Assembly: GCA_023422565.1 (NCBI GenBank)
Contig: JAFAGR010000038.1
Span: 13,427 to 77,426 of the forward strand
Origin: Bacteroidota bacterium
Lineage (GTDB): Bacteria; Bacteroidota; Bacteroidia; Chitinophagales; Chitinophagaceae
Direction: 5' to 3'
DNA length: 64,000 nucleotides
Within the stretch, counting starts at the first letter, position 1, and each line of letters begins with the position of its first letter. The translations under genes and the position numbers were made by a program. The notes beneath the pieces were generated by a model that saw only the letters and a program-made list of their open reading frames with translations, was not told the DNA's origin and did no database searches. This document shows positions 35,286 through 44,096 of this stretch, one piece after another.

Positions 35286-36161
35286 ATGGTGAAATCTATG
35301 ACGGGTTTCGGTAGAGCGGAACAAACGGTGGGAGATAAAACATTTTTGGTGGAAGTAAGGTCGCTTAACGGAAAGCAATTTGAACTTCAGCTGAAACTTC
35401 CTCCCTTGATGAAGCCTTATGAGTTTGACATACGAAACATTTTGCAGGAAGAATTGATAAGGGGCACGATCGACTGTTATGTAACCATCAGGCAAAATGG
35501 CACGGCAAAGCCTGTGGTGATAAACACCGATCTTATAAGGGCCTATCATTCGCAGATAAAGATTCTGGCCTCAGAACTTGATCTTGATACGAATGCCGTT
35601 CTTAGCGCCCTGCTTCGTTTACCCGAGGTGGTAACTCCATCAACCGAAATGTTGGACAACACGGATTTTGAAAATTTTAAAAAAGTTCTTTTGTCTGCGC
35701 TGAGCGAACTGAACAACCATAGGGCAGAGGAAGGTAAGTCTATCAGTAACGACCTCAGAAACCGCATACTAAAAATTGAAGAGCAGGAAAAGAACATCCT
35801 TGCTTTTGAACCCAACCGCATGACCCGCATCAGGCAGGAAATAAACCAGCTTCTTGAGCAGCATGTAGGTAAAGAAAATATTGACAACAACAGGCTGGAG
35901 CAGGAGCTGATCTATTACATGGAAAAAATCGACATCCATGAAGAGCAGATCAGGCTCAGGCAGCACTGTGAATATTTCTTAAGCGTGATTCAAAATGGTT
36001 CTGAAGGAAAGGGTAAGAAACTATCCTTTATTTTGCAGGAGATCGGGAGAGAGATAAACACTACCGGAAGCAAGGCCTATGATGCCGATATTCAGAAGTG
36101 CGTAGTGATCATGAAAGATGAACTTGAAAAAGCAAAGGAGCAGGTGTTGAATGTTCTGTAA
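35286..36161 (+). CDS. yicC: YicC/YloC-family endoribonuclease
   Basis: The 291-residue protein has the signature MVKSMTGFGRAE at its N terminus and the conserved C-terminal DUF1732 region with GKKLSFILQEIGREINTTGSKA. YicC proteins are RNA-binding endoribonucleases acting in the cytoplasm. The start is the ATG at 35286; an upstream TTG was rejected because the ATG gives the exact family N terminus. GldH starts 3 nt downstream, so the two are co-transcribed. Confidence 0.95.
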   Translation: MVKSMTGFGRAEQTVGDKTFLVEVRSLNGKQFELQLKLPPLMKPYEFDIRNILQEELIRGTIDCYVTIRQNGTAKPVVINTDLIRAYHSQIKILASELDLDTNAVLSALLRLPEVVTPSTEMLDNTDFENFKKVLLSALSELNNHRAEEGKSISNDLRNRILKIEEQEKNILAFEPNRMTRIRQEINQLLEQHVGKENIDNNRLEQELIYYMEKIDIHEEQIRLRQHCEYFLSVIQNGSEGKGKKLSFILQEIGREINTTGSKAYDADIQKCVVIMKDELEKAKEQVLNVL

Positions 36162-36164
36162 ATT

Positions 36165-36650
36165 ATGAAAAGGTTATTTCGCCACACCATCTTGATCAAT
36201 ATTGCGCTGCTTCTTTTTGCCGTGCTCACAGGGTGCACACAGGTGAATGTTTTTGAAAAGAACACGCCCATCCCCGGTGGTAAATGGAGCAGGAGCTTTC
36301 CGGCCACGGGTTCTTTTGAGATAACCGACACTTCTTCATTCTACAATATTTATATCGTTCTCCGCCATACCGATTCATACAACTATAATAATATTTGGCT
36401 GAATATCGGCGTTATGAGCCCCGGAGATTCGATGCGCTATCAAAAAATGGATCTGGCCTTAGGTAATGACCGGGAAGGGTGGGAAGGCACGGGAATGAAT
36501 GACATTTGGGAAGTGAGGAAGTTGATCTTTGGCCAGCCAAGGAGATTTGCGCGGCCCGGTACCTATAAATTCTCTATAAACCACATCATGCGCAATGATC
36601 CTCTTCCGCATGTTATGAGCGCCGGGATGCGGATTGAAAAAGCGCCCTGA
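36165..36650 (+). CDS. gldH: Gliding motility lipoprotein GldH
   Basis: The 161-residue lipoprotein has a hydrophobic signal with lipobox LTGC (Cys24). The mature region has the GldH-type wording FYNIYIVLRHTDSYNYNNIWLNI and KMDLALGNDREGWEGTGMNDIWE. In Flavobacterium, GldH supports gliding and type IX secretion. In many non-gliding Bacteroidetes it is kept in this yicC-gldH setting, so motility itself is not implied. It likely resides in the periplasmic leaflet of a membrane. Confidence 0.92.
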   Translation: MKRLFRHTILINIALLLFAVLTGCTQVNVFEKNTPIPGGKWSRSFPATGSFEITDTSSFYNIYIVLRHTDSYNYNNIWLNIGVMSPGDSMRYQKMDLALGNDREGWEGTGMNDIWEVRKLIFGQPRRFARPGTYKFSINHIMRNDPLPHVMSAGMRIEKAP

Positions 36651-36733
36651 GCGGAAATACAGCGTGGTTACGGAACAAATTTGAAAAACATATCTTATTT
36701 TGCACGGGAAGAACTTTACTTAAAACATCATCT

Positions 36734-37576
36734 GTGAAACGCATTACCATACTGGCCGCATTCCTTTTTGCCGGCTTTACTTCTTCCGCGCAAGACGGCA
36801 ACGAAATTTTGGGGGAATTCGGCTTTTCCCTTGGGGCTGCTCATTACTTTGGCGACCTCAATAACAGAGCCGGCCTGAACCGTCCCAAACCCGCCGTGGG
36901 CCTGTTTTTCAGGAAGCAATTTGGTAACTATATCGGCATGCGCGTTTCTGCGCATTATGCGCAGGTTGGGTATGCAGACAAATACAGCAAGAACGAATTT
37001 CAGAAACTGCGTAACCTAAGTTTCAATTCCAACATCTGGGAATTTGCCATCCAGGGCGACTTTAATTTCTTCCGTTTTGTGCCCAATGACCCGGATTACC
37101 TATTCACCCCATACGTAACCTTGGGTATCGGCGCCTTCTCTTACGATCCCTATGCTTTTCTTGCCGGAACTAAGGAATACCTTCGCCCTCTCGGCACCGA
37201 AGGGCAGAATGCCAATTACGACGGCAGAAAGCAGTACAGCACCATGGCAATGTGCATTCCATTTGGCGTTGGCATCAAATACAACCTCAGTGAGAAAGTG
37301 AACCTTTCTGTAGAGATCGCAAATCGATTTACCACAACAGATTATCTCGACGACGTAAGTAAAACCTACGCGGGAATTGATAAATTTCCAAATACTGCCA
37401 ACGGCCTGCCTTCCACAGCGGCTTTGCTGCAGGACAGGGCTTACGAAATAGACAAATCATTCCAGTTTCAGGCCGGCCAGCAAAGAGGTAATGCCAAGCA
37501 AAAAGACCAGTACCTGATCGCTGAGATCGGTATTTCTTTTAATATCAGCACTTACCGCTGCCCAACCTCTTTTTAA
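36734..37576 (+). CDS. DUF6089 outer-membrane beta-barrel-like protein
   Basis: The 280-residue protein begins at a GTG with a signal peptide (ITILAAFLFAGFTSSAQDGNE). It continues with alternating beta strands typical of small outer-membrane barrels: EFGFSLGAAHYFGDLNN, YTPYVTLGIGAFSYDPYA-type strands, MCIPFGVGIKYNL and YLIAEIGISFNISTYRCP. DUF6089 proteins commonly precede uppS and bamA in Bacteroidetes, suggesting a role in envelope assembly that is still undefined. No ATG alternative gives a better signal peptide. Confidence 0.85.
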   Translation: MKRITILAAFLFAGFTSSAQDGNEILGEFGFSLGAAHYFGDLNNRAGLNRPKPAVGLFFRKQFGNYIGMRVSAHYAQVGYADKYSKNEFQKLRNLSFNSNIWEFAIQGDFNFFRFVPNDPDYLFTPYVTLGIGAFSYDPYAFLAGTKEYLRPLGTEGQNANYDGRKQYSTMAMCIPFGVGIKYNLSEKVNLSVEIANRFTTTDYLDDVSKTYAGIDKFPNTANGLPSTAALLQDRAYEIDKSFQFQAGQQRGNAKQKDQYLIAEIGISFNISTYRCPTSF

Positions 37577-37628
37577 TGCGGTTGCGTTTGCGATAAGCTA
37601 TGACCCCTCATTGTTCCTCAATTTTAAT

Positions 37629-37636
37629 TACTTTTG
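37629..37636 (+). promoter_or_regulatory. -7 box of uppS
   Basis: TACTTTTG matches TAnnTTTG, 40 nt upstream of the ATG at 37677. A TTG lies 15 nt before it, which is closer than the usual 19-21. Confidence 0.4.
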
Positions 37637-37676
37637 CGCCCCTGAAATGGCCTGCGCCTGATCATCAGTATAATTA

Positions 37677-38438
37677 ATGGGAGCAAAAAACAGCATAGAC
37701 CTCGGAAAACTTCCAACGCATATCGCCATAATCATGGACGGTAATGGACGGTGGGCAGAAGAGCGGGGACATGACCGCCTTTTCGGCCATTTACACGGAG
37801 TGGAAAGCGTACGGGATATCGTGGAGGGCGCGGCAGAACTTGGCGTTGGTTTCTTAACGCTTTATGCATTCAGCACGGAAAATTGGGACAGGCCGACTTA
37901 TGAAGTGAACGGCCTTATGGAATTACTGGTTGATACCATCCGGAAGGAAGTGCCCACGCTGAATAAGAATAATATAAAGCTTCATGTGATCGGAGACATA
38001 AGCATGTTACCTGAAAACGCAGCCGGTGAACTGAATGAGGCGATACGCGAAACTTCTCACAATACAGGCCTGAACCTTGTGATGGCGCTGAGCTACAGCT
38101 CGCGATGGGAACTGCTTGAAGCTACGAGGCTGATCGCTGCAGAAGTGGCGGCTGGTAATCTAAATGCCGGAGAAATCACTAACGATACCATCAGGCAACA
38201 TCTTTCAACCAAAAATTTTCCTGACCCTGAACTGTTGATAAGAACCGGCGGCGAATACCGCGTGAGTAATTTCCTGTTGTACCAGATCGCCTATGCCGAA
38301 CTCGTGTTCTCTGAAGTAAGATGGCCCGACTTCAGGAAAGAAAATTTATACGAAGCCATCCTCGACTTCCAAAGCCGGCAGAGAAGATTTGGGAAAACGG
38401 GGCGCCAGATAAAGGAAGAGGACCAACATAAAAAATAA
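37677..38438 (+). CDS. uppS: Isoprenyl transferase (undecaprenyl diphosphate synthase)
   Basis: The 253-residue cis-prenyltransferase condenses isopentenyl diphosphates to make the C55 lipid carrier for peptidoglycan and surface glycans. Motifs are AIIMDGNGRWAEERG (substrate-binding Asp and P-loop), GVGFLTLYAFSTENWDRP and LLIRTGGEYRVSNFLLYQIAYAELVF (C-terminal conserved region). It lies upstream of bamA, the usual Bacteroidetes order. Its product is needed by the polysaccharide genes at the right of the window. Confidence 0.97.
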   Translation: MGAKNSIDLGKLPTHIAIIMDGNGRWAEERGHDRLFGHLHGVESVRDIVEGAAELGVGFLTLYAFSTENWDRPTYEVNGLMELLVDTIRKEVPTLNKNNIKLHVIGDISMLPENAAGELNEAIRETSHNTGLNLVMALSYSSRWELLEATRLIAAEVAAGNLNAGEITNDTIRQHLSTKNFPDPELLIRTGGEYRVSNFLLYQIAYAELVFSEVRWPDFRKENLYEAILDFQSRQRRFGKTGRQIKEEDQHKK

Positions 38439-38547
38439 TTACCTTTTTTAGAGAATGATATGCATCAAATGCATGATTTGATTTAGGAGGGGCTTAACAT
38501 ATTGTATTGATTAATGGGCTTATTTTGCCGACCGTAAAAAAATTTTG

Positions 38548-41265
38548 ATGCAGAGGATTTACCAAAACGTTTGCCTGACCCTGGTCTGCCTGCTTTTTAC
38601 TTCCGGAATATTTGGGCAAACTGACACTATCCCTGCAACAGGTAACCCCCTCGTTGAGATCTTTCAGCAAAGATATCCCAAGCAATACCGGATCGCCGGC
38701 ATCACCGTTACAGGCACAAAATCATTCGACCATAATTTGATCATCTCCATCTCGGGGCTCGCTGTAGGAGATAAAGTGCAAATTCCGGGTACGGACGTAT
38801 TCGCAAAAGCCATCTCAAAATTGTGGAGGCAAAACCTGGTGTCGGATGTAAAGATCAACCTGACCAAACTGGTTGACACCGACATCTATGTAGAGATTGA
38901 ACTTGTAGAAAGGCCGCGGCTTGTTGACTTCAAATTTAATGGCATCAAAAAGGGCGAACGCGACGACCTCGCCAATAAACTCAATCTTTCCAAAGACCGC
39001 GTACTTACAGAGAATATGAAGTTGAGCGCAATAGAAACGATCCATAAGTTTTATGCGAACAAAGGTTACATGAATGCATCGGTTGACCTGGTTGAAACCA
39101 CACTTCCCAATCACACGGTTTCACTCACTTTCAACATAAACAAAGGCAGGAAGGTTAAGATCAATCACATCAACTTCACGGGCAATCAAACCGAACCTGA
39201 CCTGAAGCTGAAGAAGCAAATGAAAGGAACGAAGGAGATGACCAAATTCACTCTCTTTCCTGAAAAGATTATCAGCCCCTATGGCGATTCAACCTCGGGC
39301 ATCAGCTTTAATGATTATGTAAAAGACGCCGGATTTTTGTCCTTGTCGAAAACAAAAGATTACATCGATCCATACTTCCGTTTCAAATTATTCAGCGGTG
39401 CAAAATTCAATGAAGAAAAATACCGTGAAGACAAAAGCCGCATCCTAAGCTTTTATAATGCCCGCGGTTACAGGGATGCACAAATACTTGCCGACACTCA
39501 GTTTTACAACATGAAAGGAAACATGAACATTGACATTCATGTTGAAGAGGGCCGCAAGTATTATTTTGGCAACATGGTATGGAAAGGCAATACCAAATAC
39601 TCCGATTCTGTATTGAATGTTTTATTGGGAATAAAAAAAGGAGACATCTACAATCTCGAAGAACTTGATAAAAGGCTTGGCCGCCAGATAACTATGGAAG
39701 GAGGAGATATCGGCAGCCTTTACCAGGATGACGGTTATCTTTTCTTCCGCGTAGAACCGGTGGAAACAGCTGTATACAATGATACTATCGATTTCGAATT
39801 AAGAATGACCGAAGGTCCGCAGGCAACATATGGAAGGATCACCGTTACAGGAAATGACAAAACGAAAGACTATGTGATCCTTCGTGAAATGCGAACCATA
39901 CCCGGTGATAAGTTCAGCCGCTCAGACATTATCAGAACGCAGCGCGAACTCTCGCAGTTAGGATTTTTGAATCCGGAAAAAATAAATCCGAATGTGGTTC
40001 CCAATTCCGATAACGGAACAGTGGATATTGAATGGCAGGTGGAAGAACGTTCGGCAGATCAGCTTGAATTGTCTGCAGGCTTTGGTGGCGGCATAGGGCT
40101 TACCGGAACGCTGGGTGTTACCTTCAATAACTTTTCCATCAAGAACATTACGAAAAAATCCAGCTGGGATCCGCTTCCCGGTGGCGATGGCCAAAAACTC
40201 AGTGCACGTATCCAATCTAACGGGCGGGCTTATCGAGCATACAACTTCTCATTCACCGAGCCATGGCTGGGTGGAAAGAAGAGAAACTCTTTCTCTATAA
40301 GTTACTTCAACACAAAATATTCAAACGCCTACGATTCATTCGGATTACCATGCCGCTCTTGCGGGAGCCAGAGTTATGTAAAAACAGTGGGTTTTGGAAT
40401 TGCATTAGGGAAGCAGCTTAAATGGCCCGATGATTATTTCAACCTTATTTACAGCCTTAACTTCCAGCAATACAAGCTGAAGAACTATCCGAATATTTTC
40501 CGCGGTATCAATACAGGTACATCAACAAATATCAGTGCAAAGCTCACCTTGTTGCGTAATTCAATCGGTGGCAGCCCGATATTCCCGACCAGTGGTTCAA
40601 ACTTTATGCTTAGCGGGCAGTTCACGCTTCCCTATTCTTTGCTGGGCATAACCAAGGGCGATGCTAATGAATACAAGTTGCCTGAATTTCATAAATGGCG
40701 ATTTAATGGTGAATGGTTTGTACCGATCGGGCGGGCCAGAGGTGCAGACAATAACAAACAATTTGTATTGCGCGCGGCGGCGAAGTATGGCTTTATTGGA
40801 AGGTATAATTCCGACCTCGAGATTTCGCCCTTTGAACGCTTCCAGGTGGGTGACGCAGGCCTGAGCAACACTACTGCATTACTTGGCTATGATATCATTG
40901 CGCATCGCGGATATCCGGTATACGGCAGCTCCAATCCAAAGATTAACCCTGACGGCATCACGCCTTCAGAGTACTTCACTATATTTAATAAGTACACTGT
41001 TGAAATGCGTTATCCGTTTTCAACCAATGCGAGCAGCACCATATTCGGCCTTGCATTTTTTGAAGCCGCGAATGGCTGGTATAACTTTAAAGAGTACAAT
41101 CCATTCAAGCTTCGCCGTTCTGCGGGTGTAGGTATGCGTTTCTTCCTGCCGATGTTTGGCTTGCTTGGTTTCGATTACGGCATCGGCTTCGACAGGTACA
41201 CGCCGGATGGTGGCCTGAAAGGTGCGGCCAAATTCACCTTTATGCTCGGGCAGGAGCCGGAATAA
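38548..41265 (+). CDS. bamA: Outer membrane assembly protein BamA
   Basis: The 905-residue protein inserts beta-barrel proteins into the outer membrane. It has a signal peptide (CLLFTSGIFGQ), then five POTRA repeats (about 40-480, e.g. GITVTGTKSFDHNLI, GRITVTGNDKTKDYVILREM). An Omp85 barrel follows to the C terminus, with RFFLPMFGLLGFDYGIGF and an aromatic-containing terminal strand FTFMLGQEPE. The ATG at 38548 is used; the TTG one codon earlier is an alternative reading only. Two Skp/OmpH chaperone genes follow directly. Confidence 0.96.
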   Translation: MQRIYQNVCLTLVCLLFTSGIFGQTDTIPATGNPLVEIFQQRYPKQYRIAGITVTGTKSFDHNLIISISGLAVGDKVQIPGTDVFAKAISKLWRQNLVSDVKINLTKLVDTDIYVEIELVERPRLVDFKFNGIKKGERDDLANKLNLSKDRVLTENMKLSAIETIHKFYANKGYMNASVDLVETTLPNHTVSLTFNINKGRKVKINHINFTGNQTEPDLKLKKQMKGTKEMTKFTLFPEKIISPYGDSTSGISFNDYVKDAGFLSLSKTKDYIDPYFRFKLFSGAKFNEEKYREDKSRILSFYNARGYRDAQILADTQFYNMKGNMNIDIHVEEGRKYYFGNMVWKGNTKYSDSVLNVLLGIKKGDIYNLEELDKRLGRQITMEGGDIGSLYQDDGYLFFRVEPVETAVYNDTIDFELRMTEGPQATYGRITVTGNDKTKDYVILREMRTIPGDKFSRSDIIRTQRELSQLGFLNPEKINPNVVPNSDNGTVDIEWQVEERSADQLELSAGFGGGIGLTGTLGVTFNNFSIKNITKKSSWDPLPGGDGQKLSARIQSNGRAYRAYNFSFTEPWLGGKKRNSFSISYFNTKYSNAYDSFGLPCRSCGSQSYVKTVGFGIALGKQLKWPDDYFNLIYSLNFQQYKLKNYPNIFRGINTGTSTNISAKLTLLRNSIGGSPIFPTSGSNFMLSGQFTLPYSLLGITKGDANEYKLPEFHKWRFNGEWFVPIGRARGADNNKQFVLRAAAKYGFIGRYNSDLEISPFERFQVGDAGLSNTTALLGYDIIAHRGYPVYGSSNPKINPDGITPSEYFTIFNKYTVEMRYPFSTNASSTIFGLAFFEAANGWYNFKEYNPFKLRRSAGVGMRFFLPMFGLLGFDYGIGFDRYTPDGGLKGAAKFTFMLGQEPE

Positions 41266-41290
41266 TTTTTAATGCTAAAAAACTTTCATC

Positions 41291-41800
41291 ATGAAAACTG
41301 TTTTTTCTCTGTTGATCGGGCTTGCGTTTGCCATGAACGTGAATGCACAGCGCTATGCAGTAATTGATACCAGGTTCATACTGGAAAGGATCCCGGAGTA
41401 CCGCGATGCCCAGGGAAAGCTTGACCAGTTCAGCATTTTGTGGCAGCAGGAAATTGATCAGAAGCAGGCAACGCTTGACAGGATGTATAAAGAATACGAT
41501 GCCGAGCAGGTAATGCTGCCGGATGACCTGAAGAAAAAGCGTGAAGATGAATTATTCAACAAGCAAAAAGAATTACGCGACCTCCAAAGGCAACGCTTCG
41601 GATTTGAGGGAGACCTGTTCAAAAAGAGGCAGGAACTGATAAAGCCAATACAGGACAGGGTTTACAATGCCGTGCAGAAGCTTGCTGTAGAAAAGCAGTA
41701 CGACTTTATACTGGATAAAAGTGAGGGAATAACCGTTATCTTTGCCGACCCCAAATTGGATAAGAGCGAGGAAGTGTTGCGAAGTATAGGTGTTAAATAA
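41291..41800 (+). CDS. OmpH/Skp-family periplasmic chaperone
   Basis: The 169-residue protein has a signal peptide (MKTVFSLLIGLAFAMNVNAQ), then YAVIDTRFILERIPEYRDAQGKLDQF. A long charged coiled coil spans about 40-140, and the end KQYDFILDKSEGITVIFADPKLD is typical of Skp. It forms jellyfish-like trimers that keep unfolded outer membrane proteins soluble in the periplasm. It lies between bamA and a second skp-like gene, consistent with delivery of substrates to BamA. Confidence 0.93.
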   Translation: MKTVFSLLIGLAFAMNVNAQRYAVIDTRFILERIPEYRDAQGKLDQFSILWQQEIDQKQATLDRMYKEYDAEQVMLPDDLKKKREDELFNKQKELRDLQRQRFGFEGDLFKKRQELIKPIQDRVYNAVQKLAVEKQYDFILDKSEGITVIFADPKLDKSEEVLRSIGVK

Positions 41801-41880
41801 TTGAGAATTGGTTTTTCTTGCGCAACAACACGGGATATTTTTATCACTTATAATAACAAAACAGAAAACTAAACAACGAA

Positions 41881-42405
41881 ATGAAACAATTATTTTTTGT
41901 GTGTGTGATGGCGTTAGGGATGTTAACCGCATCGGCTCAAACCAAGATCGGCTATATCTCTACTGAAGACCTGATCTCTGAAATGCCGGAAGCAGAAAAA
42001 GCTGATAACGATCTTAAACAATACCAGGCTGACCTCACCCAACAAGGCCAGGATATGATGAAAGACCTCAGCATGAAAGACAGCCTTTTTGTACGCGATT
42101 CAATGAAGCTTTCAGCCAGCATGAAAGAAATTAAAAGAGGAGAGTTGATAGATCTTTATCAAAAAGTACAAAACTGGAATCAGCAAGCTCAGGAAATGTA
42201 TCAGCGTAAAGCACAGGAAATGATCGCTCCTTTACGTAACAAAGCTCTTGACGCCATTAAAGCTGTGGCAAAAGAAAATGGTTATGCGTATGTATTCGAC
42301 ATCAACTCAGTGATTGTCGCTCCGCCTGCAGACGATATCCTTCCTTTGGTGAAGAAAAAGCTGGGCATAAAGGATGCACCATCCGCTCCGGCGAAAAAAC
42401 CATAA
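41881..42405 (+). CDS. OmpH/Skp-family periplasmic chaperone, second copy
   Basis: The 174-residue paralogue has a signal peptide (LGMLTASAQ), KIGYISTEDLISEMPEAEKADNDL, a coiled coil and the family end YAYVFDINSVIVAPPADDILPLVKKKLG. A Pro/Ala/Lys-rich tail follows. Tandem skp genes after bamA are common in Bacteroidetes. It is separated from the first copy by 80 nt and followed by an intrinsic terminator. Confidence 0.93.
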   Translation: MKQLFFVCVMALGMLTASAQTKIGYISTEDLISEMPEAEKADNDLKQYQADLTQQGQDMMKDLSMKDSLFVRDSMKLSASMKEIKRGELIDLYQKVQNWNQQAQEMYQRKAQEMIAPLRNKALDAIKAVAKENGYAYVFDINSVIVAPPADDILPLVKKKLGIKDAPSAPAKKP

Positions 42406-42425
42406 TGTTCTCAACCAACATATTC

Positions 42426-42460
42426 AAAAAGCCTCCTTTACAGGGGGCTTTCTTATTTTT
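42426..42460 (+). terminator. Intrinsic terminator after second skp gene
   Basis: AAAAAGCCTCC pairs with GGGGGCTTT around a short loop, followed by TCTTATTTTT. It ends 6 nt before the murI ATG, so murI probably needs its own promoter or readthrough. Confidence 0.7.
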
Positions 42461-42465
42461 AGCAA

Positions 42466-43284
42466 ATGAAACCGATTGGCGTATTTGACAGTGGTTACGG
42501 CGGCCTTACCGTGTTGAAAGAATTTATAAAGTTACTTCCGCAATACGATTACCTCTATTTAGGAGATAATGCACGGGCGCCTTATGGTTCGCGGCACTAT
42601 GATACCGTTTACGCCTATACGCTGCAATGCGTGGAATGGTTTTTCCGCCACGAGTGCGATCTGGTTATACTGGCCTGCAATACCGCCTCTGCAAAAGCTC
42701 TTCGAACCATCCAGCAAAGCGACTTGGCTCGTTTCGGAGAAGGCAAAAAAGTGCTGGGCGTTATACGGCCTACAGCCGAGGTGATCGGCGATTATTCTTC
42801 TTCAGGACATGTGGGAATTTTCGGAACACCGGGAACAGTTCAGTCGAACTCCTATGTTCTCGAAATTGAAAAGTTTTTTCCCTCGGTTATTATTTCGCAG
42901 GAAGCTTGCCCGATGTGGGTTCCGTTGGTTGAGAACAACGAGTACAATAAGGCAGGCGCCGATTATTTCATTCGGCACAACATTGAAAATCTCCTCGCGC
43001 AAGACGATCAGATAGATACTGTTTTGCTGGCATGCACGCATTATCCCGTGCTGGAGGAAAAGATCAGGGCACACCTGCCGGAGCCGGTAAGGATCGTATC
43101 TCAGGGCGAAATTGTGGCGAAAAGCCTGGCTGATTATTTAAAACGGCACCCCGAGATTGAAGAAAAGTGTTCTAAAAACGGTACGAGGCGTTTTTGCACC
43201 ACGGGAGATAAGGTCGATTTCGACTCTCATGCCTCATTGTTTTTTGGATCGAGGGTAGAGGCGGAGCATGTAGAGGTGAGGTGA
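42466..43284 (+). CDS. murI: Glutamate racemase
   Basis: The 272-residue enzyme interconverts L- and D-glutamate for peptidoglycan synthesis. The two catalytic cysteines are in VILACNTASA (about Cys71) and VLLACTHYPVLEEKI (about Cys192), and the N-terminal signature is IGVFDSGYGGLTVLKE. It is cytoplasmic. It stands after a terminator at the end of the uppS-bamA-skp set. Confidence 0.97.
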   Translation: MKPIGVFDSGYGGLTVLKEFIKLLPQYDYLYLGDNARAPYGSRHYDTVYAYTLQCVEWFFRHECDLVILACNTASAKALRTIQQSDLARFGEGKKVLGVIRPTAEVIGDYSSSGHVGIFGTPGTVQSNSYVLEIEKFFPSVIISQEACPMWVPLVENNEYNKAGADYFIRHNIENLLAQDDQIDTVLLACTHYPVLEEKIRAHLPEPVRIVSQGEIVAKSLADYLKRHPEIEEKCSKNGTRRFCTTGDKVDFDSHASLFFGSRVEAEHVEVR

Positions 43285-43843
43285 AAATGGGGAGTAGCCG
43301 TTGGAGGACGAGGAAGGAGGAGATATGACTTTGCTACATAACCGATGTTCAATTAAGACTCCGATTACGGGAGTACGGTCCTCCAGTGTTGACCCGTTAG
43401 CCTGTTCGCATTGAGTTTAGGAAAATGAAAGGGTGTTGTTGTTCTTTCTAATCTTCGATCCTATATCAAAAAAGCTACCGCGTTTGGATACTTATTAGGC
43501 AAGATTGAACCTATTTTTCCTTTTATGAAGCATTTTGGGCGTTTTTTTCACAAATTGCGGGGATGAGAAATTTCGATCAACTCGCGGGAACTCTTTGAAA
43601 ACCGCGTTACGGACCAAGAAGGGAGGACCGTAGGGCAGGGCTCAGCCTTTGATCAACATTCCTCAAATTCCGGCCGTTGAGGCGGTTTCGAAATCATTCC
43701 TTCAGAAGGTGCGGTACAAATCATCAAATTTGCAAATCACCAAATCAGTTTTTTCCCTACCTTTGCCGTCCTTTCACAAACAGCGGGATGGTGCCTGCTG
43801 GAGAAAACAGCAACAATTTTTGTAAAAGGAAAAAAATACTACA
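43285..43843. other. Long intergenic region with inverted repeats and rpmH promoter
   Basis: This 559-bp stretch has no ORF that I accept. It contains TACGGTCCTCC (43374-43384) and its exact complement GGAGGACCGTA (43622-43632), 237 nt apart, and a further TGGAGGAC near 43303 that could pair with the same left arm. The right end holds the rpmH promoter and a long leader. A small RNA or a remnant of a short non-autonomous element is possible; neither is shown. Confidence 0.45.
43758..43765 (+). promoter_or_regulatory. -7 box of rpmH
   Basis: TACCTTTG matches TAnnTTTG exactly, 78 nt before the rpmH ATG. A TTTG occurs 25 nt upstream, slightly beyond usual spacing. Confidence 0.5.
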
Positions 43844-44011
43844 ATGCCAGGAAAAAAAAGAACCTATCAGCCGCATACCCGTCGCAGGAAATCTGTTCAC
43901 GGTTTCCGTAAGCGTATGCAGGATGCTAATGGCCGTAAGGTGTTGGCCAGCCGCAGGGCAAAGGGTCGTCATAAGCTTACAGTTTCTGACGAGCACGGTT
44001 CAAAGAAATAG
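43844..44011 (+). CDS. rpmH: 50S ribosomal protein L34
   Basis: This 55-residue basic protein (MPGKKRTYQPHTRRRKSV, then HGFRKRMQDANGRKVLASRR and AKGRHKL) is ribosomal protein L34 of the large subunit. The family motif R-x-H-GFR-x-RM and the ANGRKVLASRRAKGR run are complete. The C-terminal extension TVSDEHGSKK is typical of Bacteroidetes. It precedes rnpA and yidD as in most bacteria, with a terminator between. Confidence 0.97.
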   Translation: MPGKKRTYQPHTRRRKSVHGFRKRMQDANGRKVLASRRAKGRHKLTVSDEHGSKK

Positions 44012-44035
44012 ACCGCATTTAAGTGCGCAGTCATT

Positions 44036-44072
44036 AAAAAAGCTCCTGTTTTTGCGGGAGCTTTTCGTTTTT
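44036..44072 (+). terminator. Intrinsic terminator after rpmH
   Basis: AAAAAGCTCC and GGGAGCTTTT form the stem, followed by CGTTTTT. It separates rpmH from the rnpA promoter. Confidence 0.75.
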
Positions 44073-44083
44073 GTTGCGTATAG

Positions 44084-44091
44084 TAATTTTG
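44084..44091 (+). promoter_or_regulatory. -7 box of rnpA-yidD
   Basis: TAATTTTG matches TAnnTTTG and ends 5 nt before the TTG start of rnpA. Confidence 0.45.
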
Positions 44092-44096
44092 CATGA

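Noticed and set aside
43677..44096. 139-residue rightward ORF over rpmH
   Set aside because: It is an out-of-frame shadow of rpmH and its terminator; the 55-codon rpmH frame is fully conserved.
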